DNA from: Labrenzia sp. PHM005
GTDB lineage: Bacteria; Pseudomonadota; Alphaproteobacteria; Rhizobiales; Stappiaceae
NCBI RefSeq assembly: GCF_006517275.1
Contig: NZ_CP041191.1
Coordinates: 6,103,350-6,167,349 of the forward strand
DNA length: 64,000 bases
Direction of reading: 5' to 3'
In this document: piece by piece, positions 1-9,351 of the stretch
Numbering within the stretch: the first letter of the stretch is position 1
Layout: each line of letters starts with the position of its first letter
Program-made: the position numbers and the translations under genes
The notes under the pieces: model-generated
Seen by the model: the letters and a program-made list of their open reading frames with translations, nothing else
Told to the model about the DNA's origin: nothing
The model's database searches: none

Positions 1-2
1 CC

Positions 3-839
3 AAGGGCGGTGATGCTTGCACCACATGCCACGCCAAGGAGCTGGAAACCATCGGCAACAAACTCGTCGCTGGTGGCGAATTGGAACCGACCCCGATCCC
101 TGGCAAGCGCGGCACGATCGATGCGACCGTTCAAGCGGCACATGATGATGAAAATCTCTATGTCCGTCTGCAATGGCCCGATGCTGGACACAACCCGGCC
201 CCGTTCGTCGATGGCGGCAAAATGGATCCGGACAACCAGATCAAGGTTGCCATGATGATCACCGGCGACGGGATCGAATATGGCGATCAAGCAGGCTGCT
301 GGGCATCGTGTCATGCGGACAACACCTACATGCCGTTTGACCCGGGCGCCGACGCCATTTCCGGCAATGCCGATGTGGCAGCCCAGCTGGAAGCCAAGGA
401 TACGATTACAAAGTATCTGACCGAGAGCCGGACCAAGGTGGAAATCAAAGGCCGCCGCGGCAAAGCGCAAGGTGGCTGGGACAAGCTGAAGCCTGCTGAT
501 GAGGTTGCAGCCCTGTTCGACGATGGCACCTACCTCGATCTGCTCCGTGTCTATGCGGACGGTTCGGCAACCAACGGCTACCTGCTCGACCGCCGGGTGA
601 AAAACGACGGTGAAATTGCAGCCGAGGCCAATCTAGCAGGCGGCATGTGGACCGTCGTCTTCTCGCGGCCTCTGGCCTCGGATGCTCCGGGAGATGTACC
701 GCTCGAAGCTGGCAAGACCTATACAGTCGGCTTTGCCATTCACGACGATTTCTCGTCCGCCCGTTTCCACCATGTGACGCTGAACACCAGCCTCGCATTG
801 GATGACGACAGCGCACAGATTAACGTCGCAAAACAATAA
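3..839 (+). CDS. C-type cytochrome with ethylbenzene-dehydrogenase-like heme domain (5' truncated)
   Basis: The frame is open from base 3, so the gene begins before the window; about 278 residues are visible. A heme c motif CTTCH lies at its very start and a second, CWASCH, about 90 residues later. Between them the segment LYVRLQWPD followed by VDGGKMDPDNQ is typical of the periplasmic heme-binding domain of ethylbenzene dehydrogenase gamma-like proteins, which also occurs fused to NapC/NirT-type cytochromes in nitrite reductase clusters. It is probably an exported electron carrier of the nitrite-reduction branch. A strong hairpin follows the stop, so this gene closes a transcription unit. 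The missing N-terminus decides whether it is a NirT fusion. Confidence 0.7.
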   Translation, partial: KGGDACTTCHAKELETIGNKLVAGGELEPTPIPGKRGTIDATVQAAHDDENLYVRLQWPDAGHNPAPFVDGGKMDPDNQIKVAMMITGDGIEYGDQAGCWASCHADNTYMPFDPGADAISGNADVAAQLEAKDTITKYLTESRTKVEIKGRRGKAQGGWDKLKPADEVAALFDDGTYLDLLRVYADGSATNGYLLDRRVKNDGEIAAEANLAGGMWTVVFSRPLASDAPGDVPLEAGKTYTVGFAIHDDFSSARFHHVTLNTSLALDDDSAQINVAKQ

Positions 840-849
840 TATACCAGTG

Positions 850-882
850 ATGGGCGGCCAGATTATCTGGCCGCCCATTTTC
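850..882 (+). terminator. Intrinsic terminator after the truncated cytochrome gene
   Basis: Arms ATGGGCGGCCAGAT (850-863) and ATCTGGCCGCCCAT (865-878) pair perfectly, folding as a GC-rich stem with a short ATTAT-type loop, and a short T run follows at 878-881. It sits 11 bases after the TAA of the upstream gene and just before the ribosome binding site of the cupredoxin gene, so it should end or attenuate the upstream transcript. Confidence 0.75.
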
Positions 883-903
883 TATTTGCGTGGGAGAAAT
901 CAA

Positions 904-1320
904 ATGTTTCCAGGAATTCGCCAACTTCCCCTCGCCCTATTGGCAGTCTTGAGTGTTCCGGCAGTGTCAGTCGCTGATGAAGCGGCTGAGCTTTGCGCCA
1001 AAGCCGAAGAGCGTTACGTCGACATTTTTGGTCAACCCTCGTCAGCGGCAGACGGTGTAACCGTCGTAACGATGTATAAATACCGGTTTTGTCCTGAAAA
1101 GCTCACGGTTCCGGTCGGCACGACCGTCCGCTGGGTGAATGTGGACAAGAGAACCAGTCACAGCGTTCACTTGAAAGAAGCGGGCGAACCGGAATCAGAC
1201 CGGCTCTTCCCTGAGGAAGCTTTTGAGTTCACGTTCCTTTCCGCAGGAAGCCAGCAGTATCTGTGTGGCCCACATTGGGAGACTCAGGAAATGATTGGCA
1301 TGGTTACAGTAACCGATTGA
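904..1320 (+). CDS. Periplasmic cupredoxin (plastocyanin/azurin-like copper protein)
   Basis: The 138-residue protein has an N-terminal signal peptide (hydrophobic stretch ending near VSVADEA) and one cupredoxin fold. The region VPVGTTVRWVN is the usual beta-strand preceding the first copper ligand. A histidine in TSHSVH and a C-terminal cluster YLCGPHWETQEMIGM provide the His, Cys, His, Met type 1 copper set. It is therefore probably a small periplasmic electron donor, plausibly to nitrite or nitrous oxide reductase, which fits its place in the nir region. The start at 904 is chosen over an upstream in-frame start at 802 because GGGAG lies about 10 bases before it and a signal peptide follows directly; the 802 start would run through the terminator and the preceding gene. 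Confidence 0.8.
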   Translation: MFPGIRQLPLALLAVLSVPAVSVADEAAELCAKAEERYVDIFGQPSSAADGVTVVTMYKYRFCPEKLTVPVGTTVRWVNVDKRTSHSVHLKEAGEPESDRLFPEEAFEFTFLSAGSQQYLCGPHWETQEMIGMVTVTD

Positions 1321-1360
1321 ATTAACGAAACATTGCGGCTTGGCAAAAAATGACTTGAGC

Positions 1361-1374
1361 TTGACGATAGTCAA
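1361..1374. promoter_or_regulatory. NnrR/Dnr-type FNR-family site upstream of nirE
   Basis: TTGACGATAGTCAA is a perfect TTGAC-N4-GTCAA palindrome 62 bases before the nirE start. It has the architecture bound by nitric-oxide-responsive CRP/FNR regulators (NNR, NnrR, Dnr). The identical 14-mer lies upstream of nosR at 18685. Binding is inferred from the pattern and from the denitrification genes it precedes. Confidence 0.75.
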
Positions 1375-1436
1375 TCCGGTTCCTCGTTAAACGGGCGATT
1401 ATAGTCCCGAAGATTTCAGGAAAAACGAGGTCCCGA

Positions 1437-2228
1437 ATGACTGGTAAAGTCTATCTCATTGGAGCTGGTCCCGGCGACCCTGAACTGCTGACAGTGAAAG
1501 CCACCCGCATGATCGGCACAGCCGATGTGGTGGTTTATGACCGGCTGGTCTCACCGGAGATTCTGGCACTCGCACCGAGCAATGCCGAGATGGTGTCTGT
1601 CGGCAAATCCCCGGATAATCATCCTGTGCCGCAAGAACGGATCAACGAAATCCTCGTTGAACTGGCAACGGCCGGCAAAACAGTTGCCCGCTTGAAAGGT
1701 GGCGATCCCTTGATTTTCGGCCGCGGGTCGGAAGAGGCTGCTGTCTTGGTTGAACACGGAGTTCCGGTGGAATACGCACCGGGGATCACCGCTGCTCAGG
1801 GTGCAGCTGCCTCCAGCGGCGTTCCTCTGACACACCGAGGATTGGCGACCGGTGTCCGCTATGTCACCGGCCACCGGCAAGCCAACGGGTCGCTTGATCT
1901 CGACTGGAAAAGCCTGGCAAGTGAAGAGACAACGTTGGTGGTCTATATGGGGGTCGCCAATATCGGACAGATCGCCCTGCGCTTGATGGCTGAAGGTTTG
2001 AGCGATCAGACGCCTGTTATGGCCATTGCGCAGGCCACCACACCGCGTGAAACCCGGCATTTCTCCCGGCTTGGCGATATTGCCATCGACGCCCGCGAAG
2101 CTGGTCTCAAAGCGCCGGTTTTGTTCGTCATCGGCAAGGTCGTCACGCTAAGCGCCGAATGGCCGTCGGCCGCTGAAACCCTTGAAATGGTGGAGGCAAT
2201 ACCGGCAAGGCAGCGGGCCAATGCTTAG
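1437..2228 (+). CDS. nirE: Uroporphyrinogen-III C-methyltransferase NirE
   Basis: NirE is the SAM-dependent methyltransferase (SUMT) that converts uroporphyrinogen III to precorrin-2, the entry step to heme d1. The 263-residue protein opens with the glycine-rich motif VYLIGAGPGDPELLTVKA and continues with RLKGGDPLIFGRGSEE and VEYAPGITAAQGAAA, the three hallmark blocks of the SUMT/CobA family. Length equals that of stand-alone CobA/NirE, without the CysG dehydrogenase-chelatase part. GAGG precedes the ATG by six bases. An NnrR-type palindrome lies upstream, and the last 8 bases overlap the next gene, so it probably leads the heme d1 operon. Family membership is clear; NirE rather than a cobalamin or siroheme CobA is inferred from the neighbours. 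Confidence 0.93.
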   Translation: MTGKVYLIGAGPGDPELLTVKATRMIGTADVVVYDRLVSPEILALAPSNAEMVSVGKSPDNHPVPQERINEILVELATAGKTVARLKGGDPLIFGRGSEEAAVLVEHGVPVEYAPGITAAQGAAASSGVPLTHRGLATGVRYVTGHRQANGSLDLDWKSLASEETTLVVYMGVANIGQIALRLMAEGLSDQTPVMAIAQATTPRETRHFSRLGDIAIDAREAGLKAPVLFVIGKVVTLSAEWPSAAETLEMVEAIPARQRANA

Positions 2229-2526
2229 GATATTGGCCGCTGGCCTGTTTATGATTTCGGCCGTCCAAGCTGAAGAGTTCGTCTCCTCTGACGAACTTAA
2301 AAACCTCGTCCATCAGGATTGCGGGTCATGCCATGGGCTTACTCTAAAGGGCGGTCTCGGACCCGATATCCGGCCGGATACGCTTTCTCACTATGACGCT
2401 GAAACGCTCGCGACAGTGGTTCTTGACGGAATCCCTGGAACCGCCATGCCGCCCTGGCGGCCGTTGATCAGCGAGGGTGATGCCAAGCGCATCGCCGAAT
2501 ATTTGTTGCAAGGAGAGTTGAAATGA
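2221..2526 (+). CDS. nirC: Small periplasmic cytochrome c, NirC-like
   Basis: The 101-residue protein has a signal peptide (LRILAAGLFMISAVQA), one heme attachment motif CGSCH followed by GLTLKGGLGPDI, and a C-terminal methionine ligand region (PGTAMPPWRPL). That is the layout of NirC/cytochrome c55x, a small cytochrome thought to pass electrons during heme d1 maturation or to NirS. The ATG at 2221 lies inside the end of nirE; the in-frame upstream start at 2182 would place a charged tail before the signal peptide. The stop overlaps the nirF start by four bases, indicating translational coupling. The NirC name rests mainly on position. Confidence 0.8.
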   Translation: MLRILAAGLFMISAVQAEEFVSSDELKNLVHQDCGSCHGLTLKGGLGPDIRPDTLSHYDAETLATVVLDGIPGTAMPPWRPLISEGDAKRIAEYLLQGELK

Positions 2527-3671
2527 AATGGATTTCAGGCGCGCTTCTGGCCCTGATGCTTGGAACCTCAGCTCACTCCGACACGATTGTTGCAACAGGC
2601 GATTTGGGGCTGGTGGTGGAGCGGGCAACCGGCTCTCTTCTTCTTGTTGATCAATCGGAAAGATCATCGATTGGGCAAATCACCGGACTTGGGGATCTCT
2701 CGCACGCGAGCCTTGTCTATTCACCCGATCAACGGTTTGCCTATGTGTTCGGCCGCGATGGCGGCCTGACCAAGATCGACATCACCGAAAAGAAAATCGT
2801 CAACCGGGTCGTGCAATCCGGCAATGCAATTGGCGGGGCGATTTCCGACGATGGCAAACTGGTCGCGGTGTCCAATTACGAACCGGGCGGTGTCCGGATT
2901 TTTGATGCCGACACGCTCGAAATGGTCGCGGACCTGCCGACCGATTCCAAAACCATTGGCCTCGTCGACGCGCCGGGACGCCGATTTGTCTTCACCTTGT
3001 GGGATGAAGGCGAAACCTGGATTGCCGATATGTCTGGCGGTGAGCCAAAAATCACCAAGATCACCGATATTGGCGTCAACCCTTATGACGCGCTCATCAC
3101 CGGCGACGGTCGCCTCTATATCACCGGTCTGTTTGGCGAAGACGGCCTGACGGCCATTGATTTGTGGGACCAGACACCCGAACCGATCCGCGTCTTGCCC
3201 AACTACGGCCGCGGGCAAAAGGATTTGCCGGTCTATAAGATGCCGCATCTGGAAGGCTGGGCACGAGCCGGACGGGAGTTTGTCTTACCAGCGGTCGGCC
3301 ACCATCAAATTCTTTGGGTCGACGGTGAAAATCTGGAAGAGACAGGGCGGACAGACACTTATGGCCAGCCGGTGTTTGCCATGTCACGGCCCGATGGCCG
3401 GCAGGTCTGGGTGAACTTTGCTCATCCTTTAAATGACACCATTCAAGTGGTCGATACCGTGAGCAAGGAAGTCGTTCACGAGTTCAAACCGGGCAAAGCG
3501 GTGCTTCATATGGAATTCACACCACGTGGACATGAAGTTTGGGTGTCGGTTCGTGATGCTGGAAAGGTCATGATCTACGACACGCAGACCTTCGAAAAAC
3601 TCGGTGAAATCGACGCTGAAAGCCCTTCCGGGATTTTCTTTACCTCCCGCGCTCACAAGACGGGTTTGTAA
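2523..3671 (+). CDS. nirF: Heme d1 biosynthesis protein NirF
   Basis: NirF is a periplasmic beta-propeller protein related to the d1 domain of cytochrome cd1 and needed for a late heme d1 step. The 382 residues begin with a signal peptide (MKWISGALLALMLGTSAHS) and then show repeated propeller blades such as SPDQRFAYVFGRDGGLTKID, ISDDGKLVAVSNYEPGGVRI and TPRGHEVWVSVRDAGKVMIYD. No heme c motif is present, which separates NirF from NirN and NirS. The signal sequence lacks a lipobox, so a soluble periplasmic form is expected, unlike lipoprotein NirF of some pseudomonads. It overlaps nirC by four bases and is followed after three bases by nirDL. Confidence 0.93.
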   Translation: MKWISGALLALMLGTSAHSDTIVATGDLGLVVERATGSLLLVDQSERSSIGQITGLGDLSHASLVYSPDQRFAYVFGRDGGLTKIDITEKKIVNRVVQSGNAIGGAISDDGKLVAVSNYEPGGVRIFDADTLEMVADLPTDSKTIGLVDAPGRRFVFTLWDEGETWIADMSGGEPKITKITDIGVNPYDALITGDGRLYITGLFGEDGLTAIDLWDQTPEPIRVLPNYGRGQKDLPVYKMPHLEGWARAGREFVLPAVGHHQILWVDGENLEETGRTDTYGQPVFAMSRPDGRQVWVNFAHPLNDTIQVVDTVSKEVVHEFKPGKAVLHMEFTPRGHEVWVSVRDAGKVMIYDTQTFEKLGEIDAESPSGIFFTSRAHKTGL

Positions 3672-3674
3672 ACC

Positions 3675-4664
3675 ATGGACCGGATTGGAGATCCCCTTGA
3701 CCGCCGGCTCTTAAACGACTGGCAGCGCGACTTTCCTGTAACACAACAGCCGTTCCTGCAGATCGCGGAGGAGCTGGATTGTAGCGAACAAACCGTCCTT
3801 GGGCGGCTGGAAAACCTGCATGCAACTGGCCGGATAACCCGGGTTGGGGCGACTTGTGCGCCGAACACAGTATCCGCAAGCACACTCGCTGCACTTGCAG
3901 CGCCGCCAGAGGCAATAGAAGAGGTTGCTGCAATCGTCGGCAGTCAGCCGGGCGTAAACCACTCTTATCTGCGCGAAAACGACTGGAACCTCTGGTTCGT
4001 TGCAACAGGCCCGGACAGGGAATTTGTCGACGCCAGCTTGCAAGATATTCAGTCGCAAACGGGACTGGACGTGCTGGATTTGCGCCTTGTACGGCCATTC
4101 AATGTCGACCTCGGGTTCAAACTCAACGGCGGAATGGACCGGCCACCAGTGCCCCGGCCGGTCTTGATAGAGCGCCTGCAGGGGGACGACGATCACCTTC
4201 TGCAGGCGCTTACCAAAGGCATGCCGATTGTCTCCCGTCCCTACAAACACATTGCTGATGAGTTAGGCGTTCCCGAGTCCCATGTTCTTGACCGAGTGTC
4301 GGACTTGGTGGACGGCGGAATCATCTCGCGCCTTGGTGTCATTGTCCGCCACAGAGCGCTTGGCTGGAGTTCCAACGCCATGGTGGTCTGGGATATCTCC
4401 TCCGAGCGGATCGATGCCGCCGGACCGGCCCTGTGCAATCTGCCAGGTGTGACACTGTGTTATGAGCGCAGACCTGTTCCAGGTGTCTGGCCTTACCGGC
4501 TTTACTGCATGATCCATGCGCAAAGCCGCAACGACGCGCTTGAAGTTCTCGAAGCTGCGAAACATCTGCCGGAGCTGGCCGGCATCGACTGCAAGGTTCT
4601 CTTCTCGAGCCGCTGCTTCAAACAAACCGGTGCCCTCATCAGCCGGCGGGGAGCTGCAGCATGA
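3675..4664 (+). CDS. nirDL: Siroheme decarboxylase NirD-NirL fusion
   Basis: The 329 residues hold two tandem Lrp/AsnC-like units, each a winged helix plus a ligand domain, of about 160 residues. The first resembles NirD (SHSYLRENDWNLWFV-type motif near residue 95, here NHSYLRENDWNLWFV), the second NirL (CYERRPVPGVWPYRLYCM near residue 265). In the heme d1 pathway these proteins, with NirG and NirH, decarboxylate siroheme to 12,18-didecarboxysiroheme. They are often annotated as transcriptional regulators because of the fold. Fused NirDL is known in several bacteria. The next gene overlaps its stop (ATGA), so stoichiometric translation with NirG is likely. Confidence 0.92.
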   Translation: MDRIGDPLDRRLLNDWQRDFPVTQQPFLQIAEELDCSEQTVLGRLENLHATGRITRVGATCAPNTVSASTLAALAAPPEAIEEVAAIVGSQPGVNHSYLRENDWNLWFVATGPDREFVDASLQDIQSQTGLDVLDLRLVRPFNVDLGFKLNGGMDRPPVPRPVLIERLQGDDDHLLQALTKGMPIVSRPYKHIADELGVPESHVLDRVSDLVDGGIISRLGVIVRHRALGWSSNAMVVWDISSERIDAAGPALCNLPGVTLCYERRPVPGVWPYRLYCMIHAQSRNDALEVLEAAKHLPELAGIDCKVLFSSRCFKQTGALISRRGAAA

Positions 4665-5116
4665 CCCATGAACTGACCCAGCAAGACCGCGACCTTATCA
4701 ACTTGATGCAGGAAGACCTGCCGCTGACGTCCCATCCCTTTGAACAGGCCGCGCGCCAACTTGGTATCGAGGAAAAGGATGTTGTCGACCGCCTGCTTCA
4801 TCTCCGCGATGCGGGCGTTCTTACGCGTTTCGGTCCATTTTTTGATGCCGAAGCTTTAGGAGGCGCCTTTTGCCTGTGCGCAATTGCCGTCCCAGAAGAG
4901 CGCTTCGAAGAGGTCTTAACGAAAGTCAATGCTTTCGAAGAGGTCGCGCATAACTATCAGCGGGACCACAAACTGAACATGTGGTTCGTGCTGGCGACTG
5001 AAAATCAGGCTGGCATCGAACAAACCGCAAAAGCCATTGAGCGCGATACCGGTCTCAAGGTTCTCCTGTTTCCCAAGGAACAGGAATTCTTCATCGGGTT
5101 TCGAGTGAAAGCATGA
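4661..5116 (+). CDS. nirG: Siroheme decarboxylase subunit NirG
   Basis: The 151-residue Lrp/AsnC-like protein matches the NirD/NirG branch: an N-terminal helix-turn-helix (PFEQAARQLGIEEKDVVDRL) and the conserved block AHNYQRDHKLNMWFVL around residue 100. Its closest paralogue in the window is the first half of nirDL. It should act with NirH and NirDL in the oxygen-independent decarboxylation of siroheme in the cytoplasm. Four-base overlaps at both ends place it in the middle of a tightly coupled operon. Confidence 0.9.
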   Translation: MTHELTQQDRDLINLMQEDLPLTSHPFEQAARQLGIEEKDVVDRLLHLRDAGVLTRFGPFFDAEALGGAFCLCAIAVPEERFEEVLTKVNAFEEVAHNYQRDHKLNMWFVLATENQAGIEQTAKAIERDTGLKVLLFPKEQEFFIGFRVKA

Positions 5117-5601
5117 AATTGGATCCGAAAGACAGAGCAATTGTTGAAGCAACCCAGGCCGGTTTACCGCTGGTCCCAAACCCTTTCAAGGTGGTTGCCG
5201 ATACGTTGGGCATGGCGGAAGACGACCTAATTGAACGCTTCCGGCAGCTCAAGGAGCAAGGCATCGTCCGCCGGATCGGTGCAGCTCCAAACCATTACCG
5301 TCTGGGCATGACAGCCAATGGCATGACTGTTTGGGACGTTGACGATGCAGTTGTGGACTCACTCGGCGAGAAAGTCGGCTCTCTGCCCTTTGTCACCCAT
5401 TGTTACCGCCGCCCGCGCGCCTTGCCGGACTGGCCCTACAATCTCTTTGCAATGGTGCATGGAGACAGCCGCGACGAGGTCATGGCCAAACGCGAGCAAG
5501 TCGCAGACTTGCTTGGAGACGCCGTGAAAGCACGGGACGTGCTCTTTTCCACCCGGATATTGAAAAAGACCGGTATGCGGCTGCGCAGGAAGGAAAGCTA
5601 A
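5113..5601 (+). CDS. nirH: Siroheme decarboxylase subunit NirH
   Basis: The 162-residue protein is the NirL/NirH type of the same family. It has an N-terminal winged helix and the block THCYRRPRALPDWPYNLFAM near residue 95, which parallels the second half of nirDL. It is expected to form the active decarboxylase with NirG. It overlaps nirG by four bases, and nirJ begins three bases after its stop with an AGGAAAG-type ribosome site lying inside its last codons. Confidence 0.9.
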   Translation: MKLDPKDRAIVEATQAGLPLVPNPFKVVADTLGMAEDDLIERFRQLKEQGIVRRIGAAPNHYRLGMTANGMTVWDVDDAVVDSLGEKVGSLPFVTHCYRRPRALPDWPYNLFAMVHGDSRDEVMAKREQVADLLGDAVKARDVLFSTRILKKTGMRLRRKES

Positions 5602-5604
5602 AAC

Positions 5605-6825
5605 ATGTTTCGCCTGTCAGAGTATATGCACCAGATCGTGGCCCCGACGCCGGTTCGCGTCCGCAAAAGCACTGGCCCTGTCAAACCCGTCGTGATCTGG
5701 AACCTGACGCGCCGCTGTAACTTGCGCTGCCGTCATTGTTATACCGTCTCTGCCGATGTCGATTTTCCAGGTGAACTGACCCACGAACAGGCAATGGAAA
5801 CCCTGGATGATCTGGGACAGTTCAAAATCCCGGCTCTGATCCTATCCGGCGGAGAACCGATCGACCGCAAGGATCTCTTTGAGATTGCGGTGAAGGCCCG
5901 TCCGATGGTCCGTATGCTTGCGCTGTCCACCAACGGCACCAAACTGCACGGCGAGATGGCCGACCGGGTGGCCGACGTTGGCTTCGATTATGTCGGCATT
6001 TCCATTGACGGCATCGGCGCGACCAACGACTGGTTCCGCGGCGTCGAAGGTGCCTACCGCGATGCTGTCAAAGGCGTCCGCGAGTGCAAGGCCCGCGGTA
6101 TCAAGGTCGGCCTTCGCTTCACCATCACTGAAGGCAATCACACTCATTTACCGGATCTGCTAAACCTTTGCGACGACGAGGGTGTCGACAAGTTCTACCT
6201 GTCCCATCTGGTCTATGCAGGCCGCGGCGACAAACACCGTGGCGAAGATGCCGTGCATGAACGCTCCCGCAAGGGCATGGATCTTCTGATCGACCGTGCC
6301 TGGGCCGGCGTCAATGGGAGCCGTCCGCTGGACATCGTGACCGGCAACAACGATGCCGATGCCGTCTATTTCTTGAATTGGGTCCGCCGTGAGTTCGGCG
6401 ACGACACAGCCGAACATGTGCGCACGCACCTGGTCGTCTGGGGCGGCAATTCCTCGGGCCTTGGAGTGGCCAATATCGACACCCAGGGCAATGTCCACCC
6501 CGACACCTATTGGTCCGATTACACAATCGGTAGCGTCAAAGACACGCCGTTCTCTGAACTTTGGACCGGCAGCGATCCAATGCTGGCGCAGCTGCGCACC
6601 CGTCCACGTCCATTGAAAGGCCGCTGTGGGGCCTGTGCGTTCAAGGATGTCTGCGGTGGCAACACCCGCATCCGCGCCTTGCAGCTGACCGGCGATCCTT
6701 GGGCGGAGGATCCAGCCTGTTATTTGAGTGACCAGGAAATCGGTCTTGAGGACAGCCTGCATGAGCGTCTGACCGTTACTCCTTTCAAAGGAAAGAGCCA
6801 TGATCCGGTTCATCGCTTCACTTAG
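5605..6825 (+). CDS. nirJ: Heme d1 biosynthesis radical SAM protein NirJ
   Basis: NirJ is the radical SAM enzyme that replaces two propionate side chains by oxo groups on the didecarboxysiroheme ring. The 406-residue protein has the 4Fe-4S motif CNLRCRHC (residues about 38-45), the glycine motif LILSGGEP, and a C-terminal SPASM-like cysteine region ([15 protein letters not shown] followed by DPACY) for a second cluster. Length and motif spacing agree with NirJ. Its 3' end overlaps nirN by 26 bases. Identification is strong from the cluster and both cysteine regions. Confidence 0.95.
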   Translation: MFRLSEYMHQIVAPTPVRVRKSTGPVKPVVIWNLTRRCNLRCRHCYTVSADVDFPGELTHEQAMETLDDLGQFKIPALILSGGEPIDRKDLFEIAVKARPMVRMLALSTNGTKLHGEMADRVADVGFDYVGISIDGIGATNDWFRGVEGAYRDAVKGVRECKARGIKVGLRFTITEGNHTHLPDLLNLCDDEGVDKFYLSHLVYAGRGDKHRGEDAVHERSRKGMDLLIDRAWAGVNGSRPLDIVTGNNDADAVYFLNWVRREFGDDTAEHVRTHLVVWGGNSSGLGVANIDTQGNVHPDTYWSDYTIGSVKDTPFSELWTGSDPMLAQLRTRPRPLKGRCGACAFKDVCGGNTRIRALQLTGDPWAEDPACYLSDQEIGLEDSLHERLTVTPFKGKSHDPVHRFT

Positions 6826-8332
6826 CGCCGCAGTCATTTGTGCGTCTACGGCGCTGGCGGAGCCGGCAAAAATCTACCAGGATGCCTGTCAGGACTGCCA
6901 CGGCGCCAATCGCCTGGGCGGGCTCGGCCCTGCTCTGATCCCGCAAACGCTGAAACGCATGCGCGGACCGAAGCTTGAAAAAGTCATCCGGGATGGCCGC
7001 GTGGCATCACAAATGCCGGCCTTCACCGACAGCCTCAGCGACGAAGAAATCAAGGCGCTTGCTGAGTACATCAAAACACCGCTTGATGAAGTTCCGCCTT
7101 GGGATGAAGAGCAAATTGAAGCCAGCCGCCACTTAAACGAAGACTATAAACCGGTCGAAAAACCGGTTTGGTCCTCCGACCCGATGAACATAACTCTGGC
7201 CGTTGAGACTGGAGATCATCACGTCAGCGTTTTAGACGGCGACACGTTCGAACGGCTCGACCGATTCCCGACGCCTTTTGCCGTGCACGGCGGTCCGAAG
7301 TTCGATCCCAAGGGCCGGTATGTGTTCATCATGTCGCGTGACGGCTGGGTACAGAAATACGATCTCTACGCTCTTCAGGAAGTTGGCCGTGTCCGAGCCG
7401 GCCTCAACAGCCGTAACATTGCGATGAGCCATGACGGCAAGTGGCTGGCAGTCGCCAACTATCTGCCGAACACGCTGACCATCCTGTCGACAAAAGACCT
7501 CAGCGTTGCGGAAGTCCACGAAGTCAAAGGCAAGGATGGGACACCGAGCCGCGTCTCTGCAGTTTATCAAGCGCCGCCGCGCGAAAGTTTCGTACTGGCT
7601 CTGAAGGACGTGCCGGAGATCTGGGAAGTGTTTTATGGTCCCAATCCGCCGCAGATGGGCTTTGCTCACGATTGGCGTATGGAAGGCCCGGTGAAACATC
7701 CCTCACCTTTCCCGATCCGGAAAATCACGACGCCGGATTACTTGGACGACTTCTTCTTTGACCAATCCTATGAATACGTCATGGGCGCGTCGCGCAGCGG
7801 CGAAGGCGGTCTGGTGATCGATCTGGTGATTGGTCAGAAGACGGCTGATTTGGATTTGCCCGGCATGCCGCATCTTGGGTCCGGCATCACTTGGAAATAC
7901 GGTGACACCACCGTGATGGCGACACCTCATCTGAAAGATGGGACTGTTTCGGTCATCGATATGAAAACCTGGAAGACTGTGAAACGCATCGAAACGCTTG
8001 GTCCTGGCTTTTTTATGCGCAGCCACGAAAATTCGCCCTATGTATGGGCTGATGTCTTCTTCGGACCCAACAAGGACGCCATGCACGTGATCGACAAGCA
8101 GAGCCTTGAAATCATCAAGACGCTCCGCCCTGTAGAAGGTGCAACGGTGGCCCATGTCGAATTTACCCGCGACGGCAGTCATGCCCTTGTCTCCGTTTGG
8201 GAGGACGACGGTGCTGTGATTGTCTACGATGCGGAAACGCTTGAGGAGGTGAAACGTCTACCGATGCGGAAGCCTTCAGGAAAATATAATGTCTGGAACA
8301 AGATTACCTTCTCAGAGGGCACCAGCCACTGA
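6800..8332 (+). CDS. nirN: Dihydro-heme d1 dehydrogenase NirN (cytochrome c plus d1 propeller)
   Basis: NirN performs the last step of heme d1 synthesis, oxidising dihydro-heme d1, and delivers the cofactor toward NirS. The 510 residues comprise a signal peptide ([20 protein letters not shown]), a cytochrome c domain with CQDCH near residue 31 and a methionine region QMPAF, then an eight-bladed d1-type propeller. It lacks the longer N-terminal arm expected of NirS, and its place after nirJ fits NirN. The start lies inside nirJ, and the 3' end overlaps the following chelatase gene by 44 bases. Confidence 0.9.
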   Translation: MIRFIASLSAAVICASTALAEPAKIYQDACQDCHGANRLGGLGPALIPQTLKRMRGPKLEKVIRDGRVASQMPAFTDSLSDEEIKALAEYIKTPLDEVPPWDEEQIEASRHLNEDYKPVEKPVWSSDPMNITLAVETGDHHVSVLDGDTFERLDRFPTPFAVHGGPKFDPKGRYVFIMSRDGWVQKYDLYALQEVGRVRAGLNSRNIAMSHDGKWLAVANYLPNTLTILSTKDLSVAEVHEVKGKDGTPSRVSAVYQAPPRESFVLALKDVPEIWEVFYGPNPPQMGFAHDWRMEGPVKHPSPFPIRKITTPDYLDDFFFDQSYEYVMGASRSGEGGLVIDLVIGQKTADLDLPGMPHLGSGITWKYGDTTVMATPHLKDGTVSVIDMKTWKTVKRIETLGPGFFMRSHENSPYVWADVFFGPNKDAMHVIDKQSLEIIKTLRPVEGATVAHVEFTRDGSHALVSVWEDDGAVIVYDAETLEEVKRLPMRKPSGKYNVWNKITFSEGTSH

Positions 8333-9257
8333 AGCGCTGATCGTCTCGCACGGTCAGCCTTCGGATGCGCAAGCTGGGGAAGATCAGCTGCGAATGCAGG
8401 CTGAAAAAATACAGGCCTTGCTTCCCGGCTGGCATATCCGGTCGGCGACCCTTGCTGCGCCGGGTGCGCTCGAACAAGAACTGGATGCCTTTTCCGGTAA
8501 ACCGTTCCTATTTCCAATGTTCATGGCAGATGGCTGGTTCATTAACACCGCTCTGCCGAAACGCCTTGGGGACCGGGAAGTGCATCAGCTGTCTCCGCTT
8601 GGAGTACTGCCGGGCCTACCGCATCAAACGGTCAAGTATCTCAAAGCAGAGGCAAAGCGGCGGAACTGGTCGTGGAACTCCTGCGATGTCATGATTGCCG
8701 CTCACGGGTCGGTCACCGGTCCTGCCGCGGCCGAGTGCGCCAACTATTTTGCCCGGCGTGTGCAAACCTTGATGACGTTCAAACAAAAGGTCCGGACCGG
8801 TTTTTTGGCGGAAGAGCCCTTTCTTTCTCAAGTCGCTCGGTTCAGCACAGCAAGAACCCTTTTGCTGCCTTTTCTGGCCGGAGTCGGATCTCACCTGACG
8901 GATGATATTCCGGAGGAACTGGAAAAAGGCAAATTCCGTGGAGTTCTGCTTCCGCCTGTCGGCGAGGCGCCGTTTGTCCCCAAACTCATTGCCCACAGCT
9001 TGAAATCAGCGGAGCAGAAGGCCCTGAACTTCGACCCGATGAACAAAGAAAGACTGGTTGTGAGTTTTGTTCCGCCGGAAGCGGCCTCTACGCCAGCCCC
9101 TGATCCGGCCGACCCTATTGAAGCCAATAAAGTTTCGCACAGACCTTCTGGATCAAAAGGACGTTCCCAGTCGGCTGCGGCGAAATTATTGAAACTGCTT
9201 CAGGGCTTTCGGAGTTTTCCGTCCGGCACTCATACAAACCGGCTTAAAGCTAGCTAA
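8289..9257 (+). CDS. CbiX-like sirohydrochlorin chelatase with C-terminal extension
   Basis: The 322-residue protein resembles sirohydrochlorin cobalto/ferrochelatases. It has two related halves, the motif IVSHGQPSD near the N-terminus and IAAHGSVTGPAAAECANYFARRV near residue 135, each with the metal-binding histidine. Because the neighbouring NirE stops at precorrin-2, an iron-inserting activity giving siroheme is the natural role here; cobalt specificity cannot be excluded. Residues from about 255 onward form a Pro/Ser/Lys-rich tail that looks unstructured and is not part of the usual fold. It overlaps nirN by 44 bases, so it belongs to the heme d1 operon. Precorrin-2 dehydrogenase is not in the window. 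Confidence 0.75.
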   Translation: MSGTRLPSQRAPATEALIVSHGQPSDAQAGEDQLRMQAEKIQALLPGWHIRSATLAAPGALEQELDAFSGKPFLFPMFMADGWFINTALPKRLGDREVHQLSPLGVLPGLPHQTVKYLKAEAKRRNWSWNSCDVMIAAHGSVTGPAAAECANYFARRVQTLMTFKQKVRTGFLAEEPFLSQVARFSTARTLLLPFLAGVGSHLTDDIPEELEKGKFRGVLLPPVGEAPFVPKLIAHSLKSAEQKALNFDPMNKERLVVSFVPPEAASTPAPDPADPIEANKVSHRPSGSKGRSQSAAAKLLKLLQGFRSFPSGTHTNRLKAS

Positions 9258-9351
9258 CGGGCTTCGCACTTGGCCGCAGGCCGACAATTAGAAACAAAGC
9301 GCGAAACATGCGCAACGTGGTACGTTCCAAGATTGAAGAGGCATTTCCACC

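Noticed and set aside
3675..5601. Three Lrp/AsnC-type transcriptional regulators
   Set aside because: Their fold is regulator-like, but four linked units between nirF and nirJ are the NirDLGH siroheme decarboxylase.
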